Assembly (NCBI GenBank): GCA_934045075.1
Contig: OW203744.1
Span: 1,550,001-1,614,000 of the forward strand
Source of the DNA: Yponomeuta sedellus
Taxonomy: Eukaryota > Arthropoda > Insecta > Lepidoptera > Yponomeutidae
Direction of reading: 5' to 3'
Length of the DNA: 64,000 nucleotides
Below, piece after piece: positions 40,236 through 51,743 of the stretch (its first letter is position 1; each line of letters starts with the position of its first letter). The translations under genes were made by a program, and so were the position numbers. The notes below the pieces were generated by a model. That model did not search any database and had not been told where the DNA came from. It saw nothing but the letters and a program-made list of their open reading frames with translations.

Positions 40236-40640
40236 CATAAAAAATATGTCAAGCACACTTTGTGCCAAAAGGGCTACATGAAGGATTATTTAGATAACAA
40301 TGAGGTCTGGAATTAAAGCCAGTACAATGCACGAGTTCCATTGTCGTCGTCGTCGTCAGGCTATACTAGTCTACTGCTGGACATAGCCCTCCCCTAAAGA
40401 GCGCCACGTTGTGCTGTCATAGGGGGTAGTGCCCATAATCCCCACGCTGGGCACGAGTTCTATATTTTATAAAATAGGTATGTTAAATGTCAATTATTAT
40501 GTTAATAAAGGACGTTGAAAAGACTAAGTTTGGAGTTTTTTGTCCATTTTTTCTCCAAAATGATCTAGATATTGAAATGGATTTGATTTTGAATGGAGTT
40601 TCTGCTCTACTTTGAATAGAACCTTTTAATTTCATTTCGA
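40236..40640 (-). repeat. Family F repeat split by a LINE 3' fragment
   Basis: Reverse family F; the insert 40342-40448 is bounded by the direct repeat GCACGAGTTC. Confidence 0.75.
40342..40448 (-). mobile_element. Family C LINE 3' fragment with (GAC)n tail
   Basis: Truncated to about 107 bp; tail is GTC repeats on the plus strand. GCACGAGTTC target duplication (10 bp) on both sides. Confidence 0.8.
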
Positions 40641-41505
40641 CTCCCTGAGAAGAAAAGGATAGCTGAGGCCGATCTTCCATAGCGCCCCGTGCCAGCGGAA
40701 TGCCGCGCAATACATCTCTTGTTACATTATTCAGTCAGTCACTCGCGTTTCGATTTCACTGCGTTAGCGTGGCGCGGCATAATGACCACGTATTGTGTGG
40801 GCTTCAAGTGTATTTGGTGCTGCTGAGTTCTGAGGTCGGTTACGATAACTGCCGAAGGGGCTGCGTTTTGCCTCATCGCTAACAAAATTGACTGCCAAGT
40901 TATGCTCGTGAACGAGTGCTGTTCGTATGTCTAGCCGCAGCACTTATGTTTTCCTCACCTTTGTAAGACAATTCACTAATGCTTTGACAATTAAAGTTAT
41001 TGATGGCAAGCATGAAATGTTATGATACGTATAGGAGGCAACTCATGTATTAGATTTAATATGACTTGAGAAAAAATGGTCAAGTGTAATCTTTTTCCCG
41101 CTGCCTTTTTTAGATTAAGATTCAGATTCCTTTATTGCTATAATCATGGGTCATTACAGTTCTTATATGTACTCGTAATTCGAGAGGTACATGATACCCT
41201 GCAAGAGGCCCTGCAATATAACTAAATTAATTGCTCGCTTATTAGTTATTACATATGTATTTTTTATATATTTTCTTTTATATTGTGTAGTTTAACATTT
41301 ATCATTGAAAAATTCTTGAAGAGAATAGTAAAATTTCTGGCCCAAGTACTTATTGAGGGTTATTTTAAATATCGTCTTCTATATTTTGAATGTGATATGG
41401 TAAAGCATTGAAAACTTTTGCTGCCATTGAGAGGGGACCAGAGTTTACGATTTCTAGCTTAGCAGTCTTGGTGGCTAGCTGTTGTGGAAAATAATTTCTT
41501 CACTA
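40641..41505. other. No recognised gene; possible retroposon tail
   Basis: TCAGATTCCTTTATTGCTAT..GGGTCATTACAG at 41110-41160 resembles a reverse LINE 3' end. Otherwise unrecognised. Confidence 0.4.
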
Positions 41506-41751
41506 CAGTCTATTTATTCTTACTTGTCCAATTTAGTAAACAAGATTCTAACCGTAAACTGTAACTTTTTAGTCCAAAACTGCCATATTTCCATAAATGA
41601 AGTAAATCGGAACACTCTTTTAGATAACACGCTGCCAATTCTATAAACATAGTTCATGAATTTGCGAGAAAATGTCTAGTTTAGGCATCTAATCTCAATT
41701 TTAAATTAGAATCTTGTTTACTAAATTGGACAAGTAAGAATAAATAGACTG
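41506..41751. mobile_element. Inverted-repeat element W, copy 1 (TA target)
   Basis: Ends CAGTCTATTTATTCTTACTT and its inverse, TIRs of about 40 bp. TA at 41504-41505 and 41752-41753. Non-coding, 246 bp, Tc1/mariner-like target choice. Confidence 0.88.
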
Positions 41752-41757
41752 TACAAT

Positions 41758-41825
41758 ACGGCCCGAAGGCAGCGGCTTACATTTTACATCGTACATTGAC
41801 ATTCAGCAAACAGAATGTAAATTCT
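41758..41825 (-). repeat. Family M short repeat
   Basis: CGGCCCGAAGGCAGCGGCTT..ATTGACATTCAGC, shared with 39640-39705 in reverse. Confidence 0.55.
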
Positions 41826-42064
41826 TTAGGTAGAAATAAATTGATTTGATTCATTGCAATTACGAGTTTTAGTTTTATGATACTGGTCTGCAGACCGGGC
41901 GTTTCATCTCTAAAGTTTGTCTTTCCGATGCTGCCTTCGACCACCTATCGTCAGTCCGCGTATCCAAGTGCCCTGCCAATTTTGAAGCTGTTATGTTTTT
42001 CCCCAGGGTCTGTCCCTAAGTGATTAAAAGTCTGGTTGAACGGTGTGACCTCTGCAAATTAAAG

Positions 42065-42243
42065 AAACAAGCGCATTTGCCTACCAAGCGAGAGGTCCCG
42101 GGTTCGATCCCCAAAAAAAATCCCAGGTCTTGGACGTTTACACGTTTGAGATGGCGCTGTTTCTGGTTCCCACGACACAGGGTGTCCTAGTGTGGGGCCA
42201 GAAGCAATGTATGTGCCTGTATGTAAATGTAATGTAGATTCGA
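42065..42243 (+). mobile_element. SINE family R
   Basis: CAAGCGAGAGGTCCCGGGTTCGAT, then CCCAGGTCTTGGACG and GTGTGGGGCCAGAAGCAATG. Head truncated. Confidence 0.75.
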
Positions 42244-42547
42244 GTCCAAGGGTCTGCTTAATAAGCAAGACCATAACTAAACACTATTATGTCGACCACT
42301 GATATAATAAACACATGATTGTCATTCAGTTCGTCGCAATCGCCCCTACAAGGCTATGTTGTGTCACCTAATGAGCTGTACTTTCATTATAACGTCTTAT
42401 GTAAGTCATTAACTAAAGCATTTGCATTTGAACCCTTCACTTGTTATAGTGATGGGTGTGTTTTATTCTAATTGAATGCGTTTGCAGTTTACTTGAGATA
42501 AAAGAAGATATCATACAATATTTTAAACTTTTGCGACTTGAACACAT

Positions 42548-42996
42548 CATAAGAATATTTTCGGGGCTAAATCGCGTAGTAATTTATTGCTATTTTACCT
42601 CGAAGTTTCGACGACGTTACAGTCATCGTGGTCACGAGAAGACTGATGGCTAGTGCCCTCTCGCATATTCGGCTGATAAGGTTTCAGAATACCCTCAGTC
42701 AGTCATCACAAAGCACTAGTCTATTTATTCTTACTTGTCCAATTTAGTAAACAAGATTCTACCCTTAAACTGTGACTTTTTAGTCCAAAACTGCCATATT
42801 TCCATAAATGAAGTAACTTGGAACACTCTTTTAGATAACACGCTGCCAATTTTATAAACATAGTTCGTGATAGTTCATGAATTTGCGATAAAATGTCTAG
42901 TTTAGGCATCTAATCTCAATCTTGTTTACTAAATTGGACAAGTAAGAATAAATAGACTGTATTAGGGTTACGATACAAGCCCCGAAAATATTCTAA
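42548..42996. mobile_element. Family E element carrying element W
   Basis: AGAATATTTTCGGGGCT at the left and its inverse AGCCCCGAAAATATTCT at the right. Contains W copy 2 in the CACTATTAGGG site. Confidence 0.85.
42719..42959. mobile_element. Inverted-repeat element W, copy 2
   Basis: 241 bp, same as 41506-41751 but missing the first CA. Flanking TA (42717-42718, 42960-42961); the unoccupied family E copy at 22685-22890 has a single TA here. Confidence 0.9.
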
Positions 42997-43057
42997 TAAG
43001 GTATCATACAACTTATTATAATTGACGATCACTAGATACAAGTAAATACAATGTATT

Positions 43058-43130
43058 TTTATGTATCCTATACGGTCTTTTGCAGAGGACAGGCCTTCTC
43101 CCACAGAGAATATGGGCGGGAATTGAGGTA
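43058..43130 (+). repeat. Family J fragment
   Basis: ATGTATCCTATACGGTCTTT to GAATATGGGCGGGAATTGAG; a family D end follows at 43130-43175 and a family F piece at 43190-43280. Confidence 0.5.
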
Positions 43131-43280
43131 AAATTACGTTATCTAATAATTAAATACGATTAGACCCGTATAATAAATCAAATTAAATAAAAAACAAAAA
43201 CTAACTGCGACTTAATTGACGTTACAAGTTAAATTAGGTGTCCTTTTCAAAATCTACTCAATCAATTTTGAGAAAAAAGG

Positions 43281-43994
43281 ACGTTATGTAAAATGAACCA
43301 ACGACGAAAAAAAATTAAATGGCTCAAATATTTTATTTAAATTAGAAAATAGGATTTAGGTTTAGTTTCGTTTTTATATTAATATCTATATATTATATTT
43401 CGAAAATATCTATAGTATCTAAATATCTAGTGAAATATCTATATATTTCACTATTTAGACTATTAATATATATAAATATGTAAATATTGTTAAGTTAATA
43501 ATAAAAATAAAGACAATTCACGAATGGAGAATAAATTAAATATAAACCGAACAACGAAGTTTTTCTAAAGTAAGGACAAATTCACCCGAACAAAAAGAAG
43601 ACTACAAACTTGACCAGTTCCTTATAATTCCTGACACGTACTTCAATTCTTTACAACAAAGACACAGGCACAAGACACCGATGCACCATCCATCACACAG
43701 TAGTTGCAGCAGCCAGAAGTCGTTGTTTCAATGGCCGCTTGGTCTCCGAACCAATCGTAGGAAACGGGGTGTCACCAGATAAGTCTGGTGTGTTATCGAC
43801 ATTGGCCGAAATGCATAAGAGCATCTGGTATTCCGATGACTGCTTTCGCGTGTGAAACAATGTTATTTATTTACGTTATTTTGTTATTTGTCTTCGTATG
43901 GCTGGGCCGGCGCCTCAGTATGCCACTCGTATTTATTAAAAATGAACGATTTATAGTCGGCTTTTCCGACGAATCTTTAGTACGGATTTTGACA
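43281..43994. other. No recognised gene; ATATCT-rich stretch
   Basis: AAATATCTATATATT-type words with inverted symmetry at 43380-43470. Remainder unrecognised. Confidence 0.4.
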
Positions 43995-44172
43995 AGGACG
44001 GATACATACATAACCTCACGCTTGTATCCCAGAGGGGTAGGCAGAGACCAGGGACTGCCACTTGCCACGATCCTGACAGATCACCTTCGCTCCATCAACG
44101 TCCATAAGTCGTTGCATGCGCGCACAAGTGATTGATTCCAATCACTCGGTTCGACTAGGCCACGAGCGCTTC
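43995..44172 (-). mobile_element. Family H LINE 3' end joined to a family B tail
   Basis: Reverse family H (ACCTCACGCTTGTATCCCAG..CTTCGCTCCATCAACG) to about 44125, followed directly by the last 45 bp of family B in plus orientation. Confidence 0.65.
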
Positions 44173-44257
44173 ATAATATATATGCCGAAGAATTTGCATT
44201 TTATTTAGCCTGCAGGCGATTTGCGTAAACTCTTGACAGAAGATTGGTGTAGACAAT

Positions 44258-44411
44258 TTGAAATACCTATTTAGAGGCTAAAAATTCCACCCATGCCGAA
44301 ATTCGCGACCTCTGGCTATCCGTGCCAGCGCTCTTCCAACTGAGCTAATTGGCGACTCACCGGCATCAGTGAAATTTCGAACCTCTTTACAATACTCTCT
44401 GTATTACGTAC
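44258..44411 (-). mobile_element. SINE family T, copy 14
   Basis: Starts at the internal site (AAATACCTATTTAGAGGC) and runs to TGTATTACGTACA; diverged B box. A degenerate family H piece follows at 44455-44545. Confidence 0.8.
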
Positions 44412-44814
44412 AGTGTAGTGACAGTAAAGATGCGCGCGAAACATGCGTGCAATTGATAATTAATGTTCATGAGGAGAAAGAGTTGCAAGTGGCAGACGTC
44501 TCTGCCTACCCCTCCGATACACAGGCGTCAGGTCAATGTAAGGTCAGAAAGTAAAAAGCCACGTTGCAGATGCATGACGGCCTTTCATAAAAGATCGGGC
44601 AAAAGCGAGCCTGAGGTTCTTATTACGTTGACGAAAGCGCTATAATTTAACTGAATTATTGCTCTTGATTGATGGATGTGCAAAGCAGACAACTTACCTC
44701 ATTGCTTTGTAATCAAGGTGTGAAGTTTCGCGGCTAGCGCTGAATTGTTGGAGGTACAATAAAAAGAAATAAAATAAAAACCGACTTTAGAATAATAGGA
44801 TTCCCTGTGCTATG

Positions 44815-44955
44815 GAAATAGATAGATAGAGAGAGAACACTTTATTGTACATAAAAAAAGGGGATTACGCAGATATTTCTTCACCGAGCAGAACGCGGCC
44901 TTATCACTTAAAGTGATCTCTTTCAGACAACCTTTGGATGGACTGAAGCAATACA
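44815..44955 (-). mobile_element. Family O-related retroposon 3' end
   Basis: ACACTTTATTGTACATAAAA, GCGGCCTTATCACTTAAAGTGA, CAGACAACCTTTGGATG; a diverged subfamily. Confidence 0.6.
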
Positions 44956-45059
44956 TAAGAGAAGGAAGTAGACGTACAAACAAATAAAATAATTAGTGCT
45001 AATTATAAAATTAATTAGTGGAAATAATAAGAAAGAATTATTTATTTATTCATGTCTAA

Positions 45060-45215
45060 CAAAAAATCCGACAGCGCTACAGCCTTGCCAGCGACTCGGC
45101 AAGCGTAGTGTAGGACGCCCTCCGGCCAGAAAGAGGGACTACCTGAAAAAGGTGGCTGGAGGTGACTGGATGGCGAAAACGGGAGATCGGGTCTTGTCTT
45201 GTTGTTGGCAACACT
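45060..45215 (+). pseudogene. RTE-like LINE ORF end, degenerate
   Basis: RLGKRSVGRPPARKRDYLKK then VAGGDWMAKTGDR, matching the family C ORF motif. Confidence 0.7.
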
Positions 45216-45359
45216 AAGTATAGCAACACTGTTGCTCTTTAACTTTTTAATTCGTCTCTACGTGGCGCCTAATAGCTAAGGACATTGCTGTAATAATTTT
45301 TCGTGTGTTCACCGTGCGTGCATTAAACTGAGGCAAATCAGACCCTGTGAGTTTTAAAT

Positions 45360-45482
45360 CCACCTACAGTCCACTGCTAGCTCAACCCCAACACTTGTCT
45401 TGTCTCTTGACACCCTGGGGGAGGCTTATGTCCAGCAGTGGACTGTAACAGGCTGAAATGACGATGATGATGATGATTACAG
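45360..45482 (+). mobile_element. LINE 3' end with (ATG)n tail
   Basis: GGGGGAGGCTTATGTCCAGC, AGTGGACTGTAACAGGCTG, then ATGATGATGATGATTA; probably the 3' end belonging to 45060-45215. Confidence 0.7.
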
Positions 45483-45554
45483 CCTTAACTAACGCTCTGT
45501 AAGACTGAACGTATATGATTATACATTACACTGATGCATAGCACAATAAAAAAA

Positions 45555-45835
45555 AATTAGTATACTCATGTGGGTACAGCGATATCATTCCGATGTAAAA
45601 ACCTAACTGCAAAGTAGGTACTCGGGGCTGTAAGTGATGCAATTTACATCAGCCAGATGTCGCTGCCTGTACGTAATACAGAGAATAGTGTTAAGAGGTC
45701 CGAAATTTCACTGACGCCGGTGAGTCGCCCATTAGCTCAGTTGGAAAGAGCGCTGGCACGGACAGCCAGAGGTCGCGGGTTCGAATCCCGGCATGGGTGG
45801 AATTTTTAGCCTCTAAATAGGTTCTTTAAAATTAA
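45555..45835 (+). mobile_element. SINE family T, copy 15, near full length
   Basis: 5' end TAGTATACTCATGTGGGTAC, body, and the best-preserved cloverleaf (about 45727-45800), ending at the short form GGTTCTTTAAAATTAAAA. Confidence 0.88.
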
Positions 45836-45879
45836 AACACTATAGGTATTACCGTTTTTACGATAAAGTATAAACTTAA

Positions 45880-46085
45880 GCCTGAGTGCCTCGTGCCGCT
45901 TGGGTACACGACAGAGGTCGTGGGTTCAATTTCCACTGGGGTTGCCGTAGATTTGTACACGTACTAAGTCTTGGTGTATTTTAATGTTTGTGACGTCGTT
46001 TCCTGGTACCATAGCACAGGGTATCATAGTTTGGGAGCCAGGACACAAATGTAACACTTTGCAGTAAATAAAATTTCTTTATTCT
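45880..46085 (+). mobile_element. SINE family R, diverged
   Basis: GTCGTGGGTTCAATTTCCAC B-box region, CATAGCACAGGGTATCATAG body and AATAAAATTTCTTTATT end. Confidence 0.65.
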
Positions 46086-46174
46086 TTATTAAAAACGGCG
46101 AATGACATCGATGCATGGAGACATCATTTATTTTGAAAATATTATTATTTGTAAGGTAATCGCATTTCTTAATG

Positions 46175-46300
46175 ATTCGCGATACTCATACATAGTTATA
46201 TATGAAACGGTACTTATCGTAATTATTTATTAGGTAAAACGATTTATTACGTAAATAATCGCGATTTGACCCGTTTAACATATAACTATGCGAGGTAATC
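46175..46300. mobile_element. Family D element, internally deleted
   Basis: GATTCGCGATACTCATACAT..GAAACGGTACTTATCG and AATAATCGCGATTTGACCCG..AACTATG. Confidence 0.7.
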
Positions 46301-46379
46301 GGGCGTAAGAAACTAATATGAAACACATATTCTGTGAATTTCAACTGGCATGTTCCAAAGATGTTCAAAGCCCTTTAAA

Positions 46380-46760
46380 GGTTGCACATACAGACAGACA
46401 GAGTGGCGGTAGAGTAAAGGGTCACGTTTGGCACACTTTGGGTTCGTTATCAACCCTTGTCCCCTGCTGCTGGGGCACGGGTCTCTTCCTGCATCGCAGG
46501 AAGGTTAGGCCATACTCCACCACGGGAGCCAAGTCCGGGTTGGTGGAGGATTGTTAGACAGTGGCGGGCCTTACTGTCATAAGTTATCAAGCCGCCCATA
46601 AGGCCTCTGACATGGCTTAACGGCTGCCATTATATGACAGCCGGCTCCAACGGCTTAACGTGCCTTGCAAAGCACGGAAGCGCTCGGGAAAATGCCACTA
46701 GCGGTAGTCATGGGACGCACTTTGACACTTTGAGTACGGAACCCTAAAACATACGCGTTG
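46380..46760 (+). repeat. Family Y-like repeat containing a family B insertion
   Basis: CATACAGACAGACAGAGTGG..TTTGGCACACTTTGGGTTCG then family B (46446-46718), then CACTTTGAGTACGGAACCCT. ACACTTTG on both sides may be the target duplication. Confidence 0.6.
46446..46718 (+). repeat. Family B repeat, 3'-truncated
   Basis: Full 5' end to GGTAGTCATGGGACG. Confidence 0.85.
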
Positions 46761-46899
46761 ATCTCCTCCCCTTTTTTGGAAGTCGGTTAAAAGCTACTCG
46801 CAAACAACCATGAGGAATTGGATAAGTTCCAGTCCATTTCAGTAGATTTTGATCCAATTTATGTATACCAAACACTCAGAACCTTATTTCACAGTATTT

Positions 46900-47065
46900 C
46901 TTAATGATTCGCGATACTCAATTCAATGCTCATACGTAGGTTATACATAAAACGGGTCGAATCGCGATTATTTATAAGGTAAGACCTTAATTCCCGACGT
47001 TTCGGCAGCGTTGCAGTTGCCGTGGAATTAAGGTTATATTCTAGACCCGTTTAGTACATAACTAA
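46900..47065. mobile_element. Family D element
   Basis: CATAAAACGGGTCGAATCGC and CTAGACCCGTTTAGTACATA ends with CCCGACGTTTCGGCAGCG inside. Confidence 0.75.
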
Positions 47066-47095
47066 TTTATTTTATACTGAAGATGAATATTACAT

Positions 47096-47406
47096 CAGAG
47101 TGCTTAGTGCGAGTTTGACAGATCCAATCGAATAACTTTACTACCGCGTTAATCGAGCATTGAGTAGTGTGTATGAGTAAGTTAACCGTTTGAACTGGCA
47201 AAACGCTGTCACAGTACAACTCGCACTCGCGTTTATTCGTGTTTTGGCTGGTAAACGTGTTCACTTCTCAACGTAAACCATTACAACTCGCACTCAGCAA
47301 TTTTAATTTCCATACTCGTCGCTAGGTGGCGCTTCCTCGATGCCATAGAAATATGAGTTTAGGTTAACGCGATCGAGTAGTTAAAAAACTCGCACTAAGC
47401 ACTCTG
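47096..47406. mobile_element. Inverted-repeat element X, copy 1
   Basis: CAGAGTGCTTAGTGCGAGTT at the left, exact inverse at the right. 311 bp, non-coding. Second copy at 60171-60482 and partial copies in 59351-60170. Confidence 0.9.
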
Positions 47407-47524
47407 GTGTGCTGTATACTGCAAGTAAGTAAGTGTGATGTATCGGAACGGCCAAGTCACTCAACAATAAGTATACTCGTAATAATAAAGAAATCGCGAT
47501 AGTAAGAAATAATAAGAAAGAAAT

Positions 47525-47680
47525 GTCAGGATGATATAGGTGCTGGGCAAGCCTAAACCATCTAAAAAACCATGTCTCAGGCACTACAGCGTCGGAGTGG
47601 TCCCTTCAACCATCTAGTGAGAGTGAAGATACCACTGGACGCTGTATAAATCATCTCATTAATTACATGCAAAAAGGCCA
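47525..47680 (+). mobile_element. SINE family I fragment
   Basis: GATATAGGTGCTGGGCAAGC, GCACTACAGCGTCGGAGTGG, ACTGGACGCTGTATAAATCA. Confidence 0.65.
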
Positions 47681-47934
47681 ATTTAATTTATTTAAAAGAA
47701 ATCGCAGTAAGGAACCTTAGACTTGGCACGACTTTGTCTAGACGTCATTACTTTTTAGAGATAAACGAGCAGCTCCATCGAGACTTTGCTAGTTTTTACA
47801 GAATGTTTTTGGTGGGATCTTACTTTACCGGAAAGGACGGGTTTTGCTGATAAAACTATTACGTAGCTAACATTGTACATCAAACACAATTTCAATTCTT
47901 TACTTTGTAACACAGGAGCGCTCGTGGTTTACGC

Positions 47935-48232
47935 GAACTGATTGATTGGAATCAATCATTTGAGTTAAGCAACAACAGGCGCAGTCGTGTGACTACTGCT
48001 AGTGGCATTCCGACCGCTTTAAGCCGTTGGTGCCGGCTGTCATGTACTGGCAATCGTTAAGCCGTGTCAGAGGCCTTGTGGGCGGCTTGATAACTGCTCA
48101 CAGTAAGGCCCGCCACTGTCTTACAATCCGCCACCAACCCGGACTTGGCCCCCGTGGTGGAGTATGGCGTAACCTTCCTGCGATGCAGGAAGAGACCCGT
48201 GCCCCAGCAGTAGAGACATACAAGGGTTGATA
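47935..48232 (-). repeat. Family B repeat, reverse
   Basis: Reverse copy with an internal deletion near 48000-48030; ends TACAAGGGTTGATATCGAT. Confidence 0.8.
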
Positions 48233-48978
48233 TCGATCGATACAGCAGCGTACATGTCTACCCCTCTGGTACACAGGCGTACAGGTGATACGGGCGTGCG
48301 TTAATGATTTGAGATTTCTTGATTTCTATAAACTCGCCTTTTTGAGCAGATAAAAAGAGTCTCATACACCTGGTATATTAGAACCAAAGCATCCACGTAC
48401 GCGTAATGCAATAATAGGCTCTGAACGGCACACAATTGGACTCCACTATGGATTGCTCTACGGTTTGTTGCGCTCCATTTGAGAGACTGAATGGTAACTT
48501 CCCTGACAATGCGGAGTCACGAATGTTACGTATGTGTAATGTTGTCCTGCCTTTTCGCAGAAAATTGTTACGCTGATTATCACTTGCCAACCAACGTTTC
48601 ACCCGTTTACGTTGACAACAAACGATTTACAAATTTTTGTATCGCAATGTTTCATTTGGTAGGATTATTGTTAAGCTGATTATTATAATGACACAAAACG
48701 TTTTGGGAATTTATTATTTGTGAAGTCTTTTACTAGGCAAACAACTATTATATGAATAAAGTTTCGTCAGTGTAAGTTCCCTTTTCATACATTGATTTTA
48801 TGATAAAAAAAAATTATTTGCATTTTTTATTTAAGAAAAATATTACTGGAAATCGAAATATTACTGGCTAGAGGGGTGGCCGACGAGACTCAATCTGCGA
48901 CAAAAATATAGGTGCGACGAAGCGCGTAGCGTAGCGGAGCGCGAAGGAGCGTGTTAGGTTGAACATGTAAAACCGAAG
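48233..48978. repeat. Diverged family L sequences and a GCG-rich block
   Basis: CTGCCTTTTCGCAGAAAATTGTT..TTGCCAACCAACGTTTCACC at 48546-48602 resembles the L ends; GACGAAGCGCGTAGCGTAGC at 48915 repeats 5435. Confidence 0.5.
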
Positions 48979-49254
48979 GTTCTCTGCCTTTTTGCAGAAA
49001 AAATTTTGGCCGACCGAATGAATATTACGCGTAAAATATACGCTACTTAAATATACGCTACGCTAGTTGGCATTTTGAAAGATTTCATTATAAAAAGCAA
49101 ACCAAACAAACAGTTGGCAACTACGAGGTTGGGAAATAAAAAAAAAAAAATAAGAATAGTTGGCAAATGATTATTTCGCAAAATAATATTATTTGAAACG
49201 TTAGTTGCCAAATGATAATCGGCCGAAAATGTTTCTGCAAAAAGGCAGAGAACC
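48979..49254. mobile_element. Family L inverted-repeat element
   Basis: GGTTCTCTGCCTTTTTGCAG at the left, inverse CTGCAAAAAGGCAGAGAACC at the right. AT-rich interior. Confidence 0.75.
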
Positions 49255-49267
49255 ATGTGTAATACTA

Positions 49268-49465
49268 CACGATTTTTTAATGTAGCCTTATATACGACCT
49301 ACTACAGGGCACATTACTTCTCCCAGAGAGAGATACTATGGATTTAATTATCACGCGTGCTCACCGCGGAATGGCAATTGCAAGCATTGAGGTAGTAGAA
49401 CTCAGACACTCAGGTCTCTTCACGATGTTTTCCTTTGCAATTAGTGAGTGGTATTGCTACTTTAA
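49268..49465 (+). repeat. Family J repeat
   Basis: ACACGATTTTTTAATGTAGCC, TTAATTATCACGCGTGCTCA, ACGATGTTTTCCTTTGC. Confidence 0.65.
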
Positions 49466-49874
49466 GTGTAGCATGAAGTTAAGACATTTTAAAAGTCCCA
49501 GAGCACAGAACTGCTCTCAGTGAGATAGAGAGAGAGAAAGATAGATTACGAAAGAGAGAGCTTATCTTCAACGCGAGCTCACTGCAAATGTTGAGTTTTC
49601 GGATACTTACGAGTATATTTTCTTCAGACAGTTAATGTATAATAGACGAGTGCTATGTAAAAAAATCAAAGATAAAAACGTCTAAAATACTGATTAAACG
49701 TTGTGGGTTCATTGTTAAAGACCTAGATCGATTTAAAAACAAATGAAAAAAAAAATGAATTACCACACTCTATAAAACTTTCATATACGTACATATTAGG
49801 CTACTAATTTGAATTTGATAGTTGTCTATCTATTCCTAAGAAAAAGGTATTCTTTTTGACAGCGAACTAATAAA
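49466..49874. other. No recognised feature
   Basis: Short GA-rich run at 49525-49560 only. Confidence 0.4.
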
Positions 49875-50135
49875 TAATGTGATAAATTAAATAAATATTC
49901 ATGGACATATTACAAAGATTTCGTTTGCCCTATACTAAGTACAACTAAATGACTTGTGTTATAAGTGCTAACTTGACGATAGATTTAATACATTAAATAC
50001 ATAGATAACATCCAAGACCCGAGACAAACTTTACTAGGAAAGTTCGATTCCTAGTTTGACCTCGCCAGGGATCAAACCCGAGACCTTTGGTTTTACAGTC
50101 AGCGTGCCAAGACGCTGCGCCACCGAGGCCGTCAA
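49875..50135 (-). mobile_element. SINE family Q, reverse, full length
   Basis: ATATTCATGGACATATTACA to the tRNA-like head (GACGCTGCGCCACCGAGGCC). Confidence 0.85.
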
Positions 50136-50194
50136 TCATTTTATAGTTTAATTTTTTTTTCTTTTCATATACAGATCCTTGAAAATAGTAAAAT

Positions 50195-50460
50195 GATCTT
50201 TAAAAGTGCTGAATGTCAAGTTTATAATTAGGTGTTACAAACATGACATTCAGCACTTTCAAGTTTATAACACCAAAGCTGCAGGGAATTCTATAATTAA
50301 TCAATAATTAAATTAATTTTAATTAATTTAATTAAATCCTTACTTTTAAGTATTTTGCTACGCCTTAATTGGTAAAATTACACGTGGAATATCTAATTAT
50401 AATATCTATGAATACTGTAATTTATGGCAATAAATGAATTGAATTGAATTGAATTCTCAT
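50195..50460. repeat. Hairpin and LINE-like tail
   Basis: AAGTGCTGAATGTCA (50205) and its inverse TGACATTCAGCACTT (50245). At 50415-50455 GCAATAAATGAATTGAATTG, a polyA signal followed by a (GAATT)n tail. Confidence 0.6.
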
Positions 50461-50639
50461 TTCAAAACAAGTAAAAAAAACGCGACTAGTCTATAGTAGG
50501 CACTAACAAGCTGTGTGTTTTTGTTATTTATTGTTGCATCATAAACTCATCACGCATGAACGCCCAACCGTGAAGAAAAACGTCCTGAGGAAACCTGAGT
50601 GTTTGAGGTTTACACGTATCTCAGGTTTGGCCAGCTATA

Positions 50640-50850
50640 ACATAACATTTACATACAGACACATACACTGCTTCAGGCCCCACACTAGGATATCCCGTGT
50701 CGTGGGAACCAGAAACAGCGACGTCACAAACACGTAAATATACAAAACGTGGGGAGTTTTTTTTTCGTTCCTCAGCCGGGGTTCGAACCAGGGCCCTCTA
50801 GCGTGGTAGGCAGATGCGCTACCGCTGCGCTACCGCTGCGCTACAGAGGT
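50640..50850 (-). mobile_element. SINE family R, reverse
   Basis: ACATTTACATACAGACACAT to the head with a duplicated GCGCTACCGCTGC block at 50815-50840. A family J fragment follows (50862-50935). Confidence 0.75.
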
Positions 50851-50935
50851 AGTCGATAATTAAGCCCACACCTATGGTAACTAAGCCCACACTCTCTCTG
50901 TGAAAGAAGGCCTGTGCCCTGTATTAGGACGTATT

Positions 50936-51307
50936 CACAAGCTGTATAAAAAAAGGAAAGCCTCCGTTTGTCTAAATAATCAGAAATCTCTTTGTTTTAT
51001 TATTTATGATTGCATTAAACATACAACAACTTTTATCTCGCTAGAGAATTCCATAACAGCGCCGTATCCTGACTTAATGACTTCCTCAATCTCCCTATAA
51101 ACTTCCATCGCTATCATTATGAACGCAACAACAAAACGCAAGCCATCTGCATCTGAGTGTAACAGCGCACAGTAATTAAACGCAGAGCTCAGCGAAACGG
51201 AATGAAACAGAAGTATCTACAAACGCTCTTTCTCTCAAAAGTGCTTATTTTTGTTATTTATTTAACTGTCTACCCATAAAAAAACTGAAGCACTCAAGGT
51301 CTAGTCT
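50936..51307. other. No recognised feature
   Basis: No shared repeat or credible ORF. Confidence 0.4.
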
Positions 51308-51743
51308 AACCAAGTGATTGGAATCAATTATTTGTGTGAGCAACAACAGGCGTGACTACCGCTAGTGGCATTTACATTATGAAGCGCTCGTGGCTTAGTC
51401 GAACCGAGTGATTCTAATCAATCACTTGAGTTAAGCAACAACAGGCGCGGTCAGGTGCACTATGGGTGACCATCCCGGGACTACCGCTAGTGGCAATTTT
51501 CCGAGCGCTTCCGTGCTTCGCAAGGCACGTTAAGCCGTTGGTGCCGGCTGTCACGTAATGACAGTCGTTAAGCCATGTCAGAGGCCTTATGGGCCGCTTG
51601 ATAACTTCTGATAGTAAGGCCCGCCACTGTCTTACAATTCTCCACCAACCCGGATTTGGCCCCCGTGGTGGAGTATGGCCTAACCTTCATGCGGTGCAGG
51701 AAGAGACCCGTGTCCCAGCAGTGGCAACATACAAGGGTGGATA
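51308..51743 (-). repeat. Family B repeat, reverse, with a duplicated tail
   Basis: A partial tail (51308-51372) precedes a full reverse copy (51375-51743). Confidence 0.8.

Noticed and set aside
45727..45800. tRNA gene (and similar cloverleafs in all T copies, SINE Q, R and I heads)
   Set aside because: The cloverleaf is embedded in a repeated body with the same flanks in 17 copies, and position 33 before the putative GGA anticodon is C instead of the near-universal T. These are SINE promoters, not tRNA genes.
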